From NCBI GenBank assembly GCA_029168955.1, contig JAPDOI010000150.1:1-64000 (forward strand): a stretch of DNA of 64,000 nt, in the 5' to 3' direction. The stretch comes from Aplectana chamaeleonis. Its lineage: Eukaryota > Nematoda > Chromadorea > Rhabditida > Cosmocercidae. The position numbers and the translations under genes are program-made. This document shows, piece after piece, positions 23,501 to 35,000 of the stretch. Under the pieces are notes generated by a model. The model ran no database searches, was not told where the DNA came from, and saw nothing but the letters and a program-made list of their open reading frames with translations. Every line of letters begins with the position of its first letter. Position 1 is the stretch's first letter.

Positions 23501-26500
23501 GTCATCAGGGTGTCATATAAAGTACATAAGGCATCTGATGACGTCATCAGGGTGTCATCTAGAGTACAAAGGGCATCTGATGACGTCATCAGGGTGTCAT
23601 GCAAAGTACACAAGGCATCTGATGACGTCATCAGGGTGTCATTTAAAGTATATAGGGCATCTGATGACGTCATCAGGGTGTCATCTAAAGTACAAAGGGC
23701 CTCTGACGAGGTCATCAGGATGTCATGTAAAGTACATAGGGCATATGATGGCGTCATCAAGATGTCATGTAAAGTACACAGGGCATCTGATGACGTCATC
23801 AGGGTGTCATCTAAAGTACAAAGGGCATCTGATAACGTCATCAGGGTGTCATCTAAAGTACATAGTGCATCTGATGACGTCATCAGGATGTCATGTAAAG
23901 TACGTAGGGCATCTGATGACGTCATCAGGGTGTCATCTAAAGTACATGGGGCATCTGATGACGTCATCAGGGTGTCATGTAAAGTATATAGGCATCTGAT
24001 GACGTCATAATGGTGTCATCTAAAGTACAAAGGGCATCTGATGACGTTATCATGGTGTCATCTAAAGTACATAGGGCATCTGATGACGTCATCAGAATGT
24101 CATGTAAAGTACATAGGGCATCTGATGGCGTCATCAGGATGTCATGTAAAGTACATAGGGCATCTGATGACGTCATCAGGGTGTCATGCAAAGTACACAA
24201 GGCATCTGATGACGTCATCAGGGTGTCATGTAAAGTACAAAGGGCATCTGATGACGTCATCAGGTTGTCATCTAAAGCACAAAGGGCATCTGATGACGTC
24301 ATCATGGTGTCATCTAAAGTACATAGGGCATCTGACGACGTCATCAGGATGTCATGTAAAGTACATAAGGCATCTGATGACGTCATCAGGGTGTCATGCA
24401 AAGTACACAAGGCATCTGATGGCGTCATCAGGATGTCATGTACAGTACATAGGGCATCTGATGACGTCATCAGGATGTCATGTAAAGTACATAGGGCATC
24501 TGATGACCTCATCAGGATGTCATGTTAAGTACATAGTGCATCTGATGACGTCATCAGAGTGTCATGCAAAGTACACAGTGCATCTGAAGACGTCATCAGG
24601 GTGTCATGTAAAGTACATAGGGCATCTGATGACGTCATCAGGGTGTCATGCAAAGTACATAAGGCATCTGATGACGTCATCAGGGTGTCATCTAAAGTAC
24701 AAAGGGCCTCTGACGACGTTATCAGGATGTCATGTAAAGTACATGGGGCATCTGATGACGTCATCAGGATGTCAGGTAAAGTACACAGGGCATCTGATGA
24801 CGTCATCAGGGTGTCATCTAAAGTACATAGGGCATCTGATGACGTCATCAGGGTGTCATCTAAAGTACATAAGGCATCTGATGACGTCATCAGGATGTCA
24901 TGTAAAGTACATAGTGCATCTGATGACGTCATCTGGGTGTCATGTAAAGTACATAGGGCATCTGATGACGTCATCAGGTGTCAGGTAAAGTACACAGTGC
25001 ATCTGAAGACGTCATCAGGGTGTCATGTAATGTACATAGGGCATCTGATGACGTCATCAGGATGTCATGTTAAGTACATAGTGCATCTGATGACGTCATC
25101 AGGGTGTCGTGCAAAGTACACAGTGCATCTGAAGACGTCATCAGGGTGTCATGTAATGTACATAGGGCATCTGATGACGTCATCAGGGTGTCATGTAAAG
25201 TACATAGGGCATCTGATGACGTCATCAGGGTGTCATCTAAAGTACATAGGGCATCTGATGACGTCATCAGGGTGTCATATAAAGTACATAAGGCATCTGA
25301 TGACGTCATCAGGGTGTCATCTAAAGTACATAGGGCATCTGATGACGTCATCAAGGTGTCATCTAAAGTACATAGGGCATCTGATGACGTCATCAGGGTG
25401 TCATTTAAAGTATATAGGGCATCTGATGACGTCATCAGGGTGTCATCTAAAGTACAAAGGGCATCTGATGACGTCATCAGGGTTTCATATAAAGTACATA
25501 AGGCATCTGATGACGTCATCAGGGTGTCATCTAAAGTACAAAGGGCCTCTGACGAGGTCATCAGGATGTCATGTAATGTACATAGGTCATCTGATGGCGT
25601 CATCAAGATGTCATGTAAAGTACACAGGGCATCTGATGACGTCATCAGGGTGTCATCTAAAGTACGAAGGGCATCTGATGACGTCATCAGGGTGTCATCT
25701 AAAGCACAAAGGGCATCTGATGACGTCATCATGGTGTCATCTAAAGTACAAAGGGCATCTGATGACGTCATCATGGTGTCATCTAAAGTACATAGGGCAT
25801 CTGACGACGTCATCAGGATGTCATGTAAAGTACATAGGGCATCTGATGGCGTCATCAGGATGTCATGTAAAGTACATAGGGCATCTGATGACGTCATCAG
25901 GGTGTCATGCAAAGTACACAAGGCATCTGATGACGTCATCAGGGTGTCATGTAAAGTACAAAGGGCATCTGATGACGTCATCAGGTTGTCATCTAAAGCA
26001 CAAAGGGCATCTGATGACGTCATCATGGTGTCATCTAAAGTACATAGGGCATCTGATGACGTCATCAGGGTGTCATCTAAAGTACATAGGGCATCTAATG
26101 ACGTCATCAGGATGTCATGTAAAGTACATAGGGCATCTGATGGCGTCATCAGGATGTCATGTAAAGTACATAGGGCATCTGATGACGTCATCAGGGTGTC
26201 ATCTAAAGTACATAGGGCATCTGATGACGTCATCAGGATGTCATGTAAAGCACATAGGGCATCTGATGACCTCATCAGGATGTCATGTTAAGTACATAGT
26301 GCATCTGATGACGTCATCAGAGTGTCATGCAAAGTACACAGTGCATCTGAAGACGTCATCAGGGTGTCATGTAAAGTACATAGGGCATCTGATGACGTCA
26401 TCAGGGTGTCATGCAAAGTACATAAGGCATCTGATGACGTCATCAGGGTGTCATCTAAAGTACAAAGGGCCTCTGACGACGTTATCAGGATGTCATGTAA

Positions 26501-27722
26501 AGTACATGGGGCATCTGATGGCGTCATCAGGATGTCATGTAAAGTACACAGGGCATCTGATGACGTCATCAGGGTTTCATCTAAAGTACAAAGGGCATCT
26601 GATGACGTCATCAGGGTGCCATCTAAAGTACATAGGGCATCTGATGACGTCATCAGGATGTCATGTAAAGTACATAGTGCATCTGATGACGTCATCAGGG
26701 TGTCATGCAAAGTACACAGTGCATCTGAAGACGTCATCAGGGTGTCGTGCAAAGTACACAGTGCATCTGAAGACGTCATCAGGGTGTCATGTAATGTACA
26801 TAGGGCATCTGATGACGTCATCAGGGTGTCATGTAAAGTACATAGGGCATCTGATGACGTCATCAGGGTGTCATCTAAAGTACATAGGGCATCTGATGAC
26901 GTCATCAGGGTGTCATCTAAAGTACATACGGCATCTGATGACGTCATCAGGGTGTCATCTAAAGTACATAGGGCATCTGATGACGTCATCAGGGTGTCAT
27001 GCAAAGTACATAGGGCATCTGATGACGTCATCAGGATGTCATGTAGAGTACATAGTGCATCTGATGACGTCATCAGGGTGTCATGCAAAGTACACAGTGC
27101 ATCTGAAGACGTCATCAGGGTGTCGTGCAAAGTACACAGTGCATCTGAAGACGTCATCAGGGTGTCGTGCAAAGTACACAGTGCATCTGAAGACGTCATC
27201 AGGGTGTCATGTAATGTACATAGGGCATCTGATGACGTCATCAGGGTGTCATGTAAAGTACATAGGGCATCTGATGACGTCATCAGGGTGTCATCTAAAG
27301 TACATAGGGCATCTGATGACGTCATCAGGGTGTCATCTAAAGTACACAGTGCATCTGAAGACGTCATCAGGGTGTCGTGCAAAGTACACAGTGCATCTGA
27401 AGACGTCATCAGGGTGTCATGCAAAGTACATAGTGCATCTGATGACGTCATCAGGGTGTCATGCAAAGTACACAGTGCATCTGAAGACGTCATCAGGGTG
27501 TCGTGCAAAGTACACAGTGCATCTGATGACGTCATCAGGGTGTCATGTAAAGTACATAGGGCATCTGATGACGTCATCAGGGTGTCATGTAAAGTACATA
27601 GGGCATCTGATGACGTCATCAGGGTGTCATCTAAAGTACATAGGGCATCTGATGACGTCATCAGGGTGTCATCTAAAGTACATAGGGCATCTGATGACGT
27701 CATCAGGATGTCATGTAAAGTA

Positions 27723-29008
27723 TTAGGTCTAGAAGTTAATTTCCGCGTTTTTGTTGTTATTGATATTTTGTAAAAAATAAAATTATTTTTATATAACGAA
27801 TTTTATGTTATAATGCTCACTGTATTATCAGCTTTCTATTGATATATAACTTGCTTCACGTACCTTATAAAAAAGTATTATTTTAGTTTCAGAATATGTC
27901 AACTTTTGTGCCGGAAAAACGCCATTTGCGGGAAGCTCTCCTTTTCCTTTTTCATCTCAAGAAGAAAGCCACTGACGCGCACCAAATGCTTGCCCAAGCT
28001 TACGGGGATGCTGCTCCATCCATAAGAACCTGCCAAGAATGGTTTCAGCGTTTCAAATCGGGTGATTTTGACGTTAAGGACAAAGATCGACCAGGACAGC
28101 CAAAAAGTTCGAAGACGAAGAACTTCAGGCTTTGTTGGATCAAGATTCGGCTCAAACGCAAGAACAGCTCGCGGCATCTCTCGGCGTCACCCAAAAAGCA
28201 ATTTCTATTCGATTGAAGGCAATGGGGAAGATTCAAAAGGAAGGAAAATGGATCCCCTATGAGCTCTCAGAACGCAACAAAGAGCAGAGAAAAACAACTT
28301 CACAAATCTTGTTGGACCGATTCCAAAGAAAGTCTTTTTACACCGCATCATAACTGGCGATGAAAAGTGGGTGTACTACGACAATCCGGAAGCGAAGAAA
28401 ATCGTGGGTTAGTCCTGGTGAAACAACAACTTCGACCGCAAAACCAAACATCCACGGGAAGAAGGTCTTACTGTGCATATGGTGGGATCAACGCGGTATA
28501 CTGTACTATGAACTTCTTCAACCTGGCGAAACAGTTACTGCGAATCGCTATCAACATCAACTAGCGCAATTGCGGCATGAAATCGAAGCAAAGAGACCAG
28601 AATGGGCGAGTCGACACGAAAAAGTCATATTGCTTCATGATAACGCTCGACCTCATGTTGCTCGAACGGTAAAGGATACGCTAAAAGAGTTCAAATGGGA
28701 AGTCTTACCGCACCCGCCGTACTCTCCAGACATCGCCCCGTCGGATTATCACCTTTCCGGTCAATGGCGCATGGTCTAGCGGAGCAGCGCTTTCAAGATC
28801 GTCAAGATGTCAAAAGTGGCTCGATGAATGGGTGGAGGCCAAACCAGAAAAATTTTATTATGATGGAATCCATAAGTTACCCAAACTCTGGGAAATGGTT
28901 GTTATTAATGACGGAAATTATTTTGAATAAAAATTTTGTTTAAGTATGTCCAGTTTTCAATAGTGTAAAAAGCGTAAAAAAAACGCGGAAATTAACTTCT
29001 AGACCTAA
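27723..29008 (+). mobile_element. Mariner transposon inserted in the 42-bp array
   Basis: The element is 1,286 bp, the usual mariner size. Its 30-bp terminal inverted repeats are identical (27,723-27,752 and 28,979-29,008, beginning TTAGGTCTAGAAGTTAA). TA is duplicated at 27,721-27,722 and 29,009-29,010. The insertion used the TA of AAAGTACATAGG in one unit; deleting the element and one TA gives back a normal 42-bp unit, so the array existed before the insertion. Identical ends suggest a fairly recent jump. Confidence 0.97.
27896..28930 (+). pseudogene. Mariner transposase with at least five frame changes
   Basis: The start at 27,896 and the TAA at 28,928-28,930 span 1,035 bases, which equals 344 codons plus stop, the usual mariner length. 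The DDD catalytic aspartates are visible at 28,359 (TGDEKWVYYDN), 28,639 (LHDNARPHVA) and 28,744 (IAPSDYHL). There are 34 residues between the second and third, the mariner D34D signature. The N-terminal helix-turn-helix region (IRTCQEWFQRFKSGDFDVKD) is clear. The frame changes near 28,101, 28,327, 28,400, 28,757 and 28,813, with a net shift of zero. All five lie beside short homopolymers, so sequencing error is a real alternative to decay. Confidence 0.93.
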
Positions 29009-32000
29009 TACATAGGGCATCTGATGACGTCATCAGGATGTCATGTAAAGTACATAGGGCATCTGATGACGTCATCAGGGTGTCGTGCAAAGTACACAGT
29101 GCATCTGAAGACGTCGTCAGGGTGTCATGTAATGTACATAGGGCATCTGACGACGTCATCAGGATGTCATGTAAAGTACATAGGGCATCTGATGGCGTCA
29201 TCAGGATGTCATGTAAAGGACATAGGGCATCTGGTGGCGGCATCAGGGTGGCATGTAAAGTACACAAGGCATCTGATGACGTCATCAGGTGTCATGTAAA
29301 GTACATAGGGCATCTGATGACGTCATCAGGGTGTCATCTAAAGTACATAGGGCATGTGATGACGTCATCAGGGTGTCATCTAAAGTACATAGGGCATCTG
29401 ATGACGTCATCATGGTGTCATGTGAAGTACATAGGGCATCTGATGACGTCATCAGGATGTCATGTAAAGTACATAGGGCATCTGATGACGTCATCAGGAT
29501 GTCATGTAAAGTACATAGGGCATCTGATGACGTCATCAGGGTGTCATCTAAAGTACATAGGGCATCTGATGACGTCATCAGGATGTCATGTAAAGTACAT
29601 AGGGCATCTGATGACGTCATCAGGATGTCATGTAAAGTACATAGGGCATCTGATGACGTCATCAGGATGTCATGTAAAGTACATAGGGCATCTGATGACG
29701 TCATCAGTGTGTCATGTAAAGTACATAGGGCATCTGATGACGTCATCAGGGTGTCATGTAAAGTACATAGGGCATCTGATGACGTCATCAGGATGTCATG
29801 TAAAGTACATAGGGCATCTGATGACGTCATCAGGATGTCATGTAAAGTACATAAGGCATCTGATGACGTCATCAGGATGTCATGTAAAGTACATAGGGCA
29901 TCTGATGACGTCATCAGGGTGTCATGTAAAGTACATAGGCATCTGATGACGTCATCAGGTGTCATGTAAAGTACATAGGGCATCTGATGACGTCATCAGG
30001 ATGTCATGTAAAGTACATAGGGCATCTGATGACGTCATCAGGGTGTCATGTAAAGTACATAGTGCATCTGATGACGTCATCAGGGTGTCATGTAAAGTAC
30101 ATAGGGCATCTGATGACGTCATCAGGGTGTCATGTAAAGTACATAGGGCATCTGATGACGTCATCAGGGTGTCATGTAAAGTACATAGGGCATCTGATGA
30201 CGTCATCAGGATGTCATGTAAAGTACATAGGGCATCTGATGACGTCATCAGGGTGTCATGTAAAGTACATAGGGCATCTGATGACGTCATCAGGGTGTCA
30301 TCTAAAGTACATAGGGCATCTGATGACGTCATCAGGGTGTCATGTAAAGTACATAGTGCATCTGATGACGTCATCAGGGTGTCATGTAAAGTACATAGTG
30401 CATCTGATGACGTCATCAGGGTGTCATGTAAAGTACATAGGGCATCTGATGACGTCATCAGGGTGTCATGTAAAGTACATAGGGCATCTGATGACGTCAT
30501 CAGGGTGTCATGTAAAGTACATAGGGCATCTGATGACGTCATCAGGGTGTCATGTAAAGTACATAGGGCATCTGATGACGTCATCAGGGTGTCATCTAAA
30601 GTACATAGGGCATCTGATGACGTCATCAGGGTGTCATCTAAAGTACATAGGGCATCTGATGACGTCATCAGGGTGTCATCTAAAGTACATAGGGCATCTG
30701 ATGACGTCATCAGGGTGTCATGCAAAGTACATAGGGCATCTGATGACGTCATCAGGGTGTCATGTAAAGTACATAGGGCATCTGATGACGTCATCAGGGT
30801 GTCATGTAAAGTACATAGGGCATCTGATGACGTCATCAGGGTGTCATGTAAAGTACATAGGCATCTGATGACGCCATCAGGGTGTCATGCAAAGTACATA
30901 GGGCATCTGATGACGTCATCAGGATGTCATGTAAAGTACATAGGGCATCTGATGACGTCATCAGGGTGTCATCTAAAGTACATAGGGCATCTGATGACGT
31001 CATCAGGGTGTCATCTAAAGTACATAGGGCATCTGATGACGTCATCAGGATGTCATGTAAAGTACATAGGGCATCTGATGACGTCATCAGGATGTCATGT
31101 TAAGTACATAGTGCATCTGATGACGTCATCAGGGTGTCGTGCAAAGTACACAGTGCATCTGAAGACGTCGTCAGGGTGTCATGTAATGTACATAGGGCAT
31201 CTGATGACGTCATCAGGGTGTCATGTAAAGTACATAGGGCATCTGATGACGTCATCAGGGTGTCATGCAAAGTACACAAGGCATCTGATGACGTCATCAG
31301 GATGTCATGTAAAGTACATAGGGCATCTGATGACGTCATCAGGGTGTCATGTAAAGTACATTGTGCATCTGATGACGTCATCAGGATATCATGTAAACTA
31401 CATAGTGCATCTGATGACGTCATCTGGGTGTCATGTAAAGTACATAGTGCATCTGATGACGTCATCAGGATGTCATGTAAAGTACATAGGGCATCTGATG
31501 ACGTCATCAGGATGTCATGTAAAGTACATAGGGCATCTGATGACGTCATCAGGGTGTCATGCAAAGTACATAAGGCATCTGATGACGTCATCAGGGTGTC
31601 ATGTAAAGTACATAGGGCATCTGATGACGTCATCAGGGTGTCATGTAAAGTACATAGGGCATCTGATGACGTCATCAGGATGTCATGTAAAGTACATAGG
31701 GCATCTGATGACGTCATCAGGGTGTCATCTAAAGTACATAGGGCATCTGATGACGTCATCAGGGTGTCATCTAAAGTACATAGGGCATCTGATGACGTCA
31801 TCAGGATGTCATGTAAAGTACATAGTGCATCTGATGACGTCATCAGGATGTCATGTAAAGTGCATAGTGGATCTGATGACGTCATCAGGGTGTCATATAA
31901 AGTACATAGGGCATCTGATGACGTCATCAGGATGTCATGTAAAGTACATAGTGCATCTGATGACGTCATCAGGGTGTCATGTAAAGTACATAGGGCATCT

Positions 32001-35000
32001 GATGACGACATCAGGGTGTCATGTAAAGTACATAGGCATCTGACGACGTCATCAGGGTGTCATCTAAAGTACATGGGGCATCTGATGACGTCATCAGGGT
32101 GTCATCTAAAGTACATAGGGCATCTGATGACGTCATCAGGGTGTCCTCTAAAGTACATAGGGCATCTGATGACGTCATCAGGGTGTCATGTAAAGTACAT
32201 AGTGCATCTGATGACGTCATCAGAGTGTCATGCAAAGTACATAGGGCATCTGATGACGTCATCCGGGTGTCATGTAAAGTACATAGGGCATCTGATCACG
32301 TCATCAGGGTGTCATCTAAAGTACATAGGGCATCTGATGACGTCATCCGGGTGTCATGTAAAGTACATAGGGCATCTGATGACGTCATCAGGGTGTCGTC
32401 TAAAGTACATAGGGCATCTGATGACGTCATCAGGGTGTCATCTTAAGTACATAGGGCATCTGATGATGTCCTCAGGGTCATCTACAGTACATAGTGCATC
32501 TGATGACGTCATCAGGGTGTCATGTAAAGTACATAGTGCATCTGATGACGTCATCAGGGTGTCATGTAAAGTACATAGGGCATCTGATGACGTCATCAGG
32601 GTGTCATGCAAAGTACATAGGGCATCTGATGACGTCATCAGGGTGTCATCTAAAGTACATAGGGCATCTGATGACGTCATCAGGGTGTCATGTAAAGTAC
32701 ATAGGGCATCTGATGACGTCATCAGGGTGTCATGCAAAGTAACATAGGGCATCTGATGACGTCATCAGGGTGTCATCTAAAGTACATAGGGCATCTGATG
32801 ACGTCATCAGGATGTCATGTAAAGTACATAGGGCATCTGATGACGTCATCAGGATGTCATGTAAAGTACATAGGGCATCTGATGACGTCATCAGGGTGTC
32901 ATGCAAAGTACATAGTGCATCTGATGACGTCATCAGGGTGTCATGTAAAGTACATAGGGCATCTGATGACGTCATCAGGGTGTCATGTAAAGTACATAGG
33001 GCATCTGATGACGTCATCAGGGTGTCATGCAAAGTACACAAGGCATCTGATGACGTCATCAGGGTGTCATGTAAAGTACATAGGGCATCTGATGACGTCA
33101 TCAGGATGTCATGTAAAGTACATAGGGCATCTGATGACGTCATCAGGATGTCATGTAAAGTACATAGGGCATCTGATGACGTCATCAGGGTGTCATGTAA
33201 AGTACATAGGGCATCTGATGACGTCATCAGGATGTCATGTAAAGTACATAGGGCATCTGATGACGTCATCAGGGTGTCATGTAAAGTACATAGGGCATCT
33301 GATGACGTCATCAGGGTGTCATGCAAGTACATAGGGCATCTGATGACGTCATCAGGGTGTCATGCAAGTACATAGGGCATCTGATGACGAAATCAGGATG
33401 TCATGTAAAGTACATAGGGCATCTGATGACGTCATCAGGGTGTCATCTAAAGTACATTAGGCATCTGATGACGTCATCAGGATGTCATGTAAAGTACATA
33501 GGGCATCTGATGACGTCATCAGGGTGTCATCTAAAGTACATAGGGCATCTGATGACGTCATCAGGGTGTCATGTAAAGTACATAGGGCATCTGATGACGT
33601 CATCAGGGTGTCATGTAAAGTACATAGGGCATCTGATGACGTCATCAGGGTGTCATGTAAAGTACATAGGGCATCTGATGACGTCATCAGGGTGTCATGT
33701 AAAGTACATAGGGCATCTGATGACGTCATCAGGGTGTCATCTAAAGTACATAGGGCATCTGATGACGTCATCAGGGTGTCATGCAAAGTACATAGGGCAT
33801 CTGATGACGTCATCAGGGTGTCATGCAAAGTACATAGGGCATCTGATGACGTCATCAGGGTGTCATGTAAAGTACATAGGGCATCTGATGACGTCATCAG
33901 GATGTCATGTAAAGTACATAGGGCATCTGATGACGTCATCAGGGTGTCATCTGAAGTACATAGGGCATCTGATGACGTCATCAGGGTGTCATGTAAAGTA
34001 CATAGGGCATCTGATGACGTCATCAGGGTGTCATCTAAAGTACATTAGGCATCTGATGACGTCATCAGGATGTCATGTAAAGTACATAGGGCATCTGATG
34101 ACGTTATCAGGGTGTCATCTATAGTACATAGGGCATCTGATGACGTTATCAGGGTGTCATGCAAAGTACATAGGGCATCTGATGACGTCATCAGGGTGTC
34201 ATCTGAAGTACATAGGGCATCTGATGACGTCATCAGGGTGTCATATAAAGTACATATGGCATCTGATGACGTCATCAGGGTGTCATCTAAAGTACATAGG
34301 GCATCTGATGACGTCATCAGGGTGTCATGTAAAGTACATAGGGCATCTGATGACGTTATCAGGGTGTCATGCAAAGTACATAGGGCATCTGATGACGTCA
34401 TCAGGGTGTCATCTGAAGTACATAGGGCATCTGATGACGTAATCAGGGTGTCATGCAAAGTACATAGGGCATCTGATGACGTTATCAGGGTGTCATGTAA
34501 AGTACATAGGGCATCTGATGACGTCATCAGGGTGTCATCTAAAGTACATTAGGCATCTGATGACGTCATCAGGATGTCATGTAAAGTACATAGGGCATCT
34601 GATGACGTCATCAGGGTGTCATCTAAAGTACATTAGGCATCTGATGACGTCATCAGGATGTCATGTAAAGTACATAGGGCATCTGATGACGTTATCAGGG
34701 TGTCATCTATAGTACATAGGGCATCTGATGACGTTATCAGGGTGTCATGTAAAGTACATAGTGCATCTGATGACGTCATCAGGTGTCATGTAAAGTACAT
34801 AGGCATCTGATGACGTCATCAGGATGTCATGTAAAGTACATAGGGCATCTGATGACGTCATCAGGATGTCATGTAAAGTACATAGTGCATCTGATGACGT
34901 CATCAGGGTGTCATGCAAAGTACATAGGCATCTGATGACGTCATCAGGGTGTCATGTAATGTACATAGGCATCTGATGACGTCATCAGGTGTCATGTAAA

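Noticed and set aside
20501..24010. A 1,169-codon plus-strand frame of ASDDVIRVSCKVHR repeats as a structural protein
   Set aside because: Two other frames over the same DNA are just as open, because 42 is a multiple of 3 and the unit lacks stops in them. Stop-bearing units have been amplified elsewhere, and there is no signal, start context or unique flanking domain.
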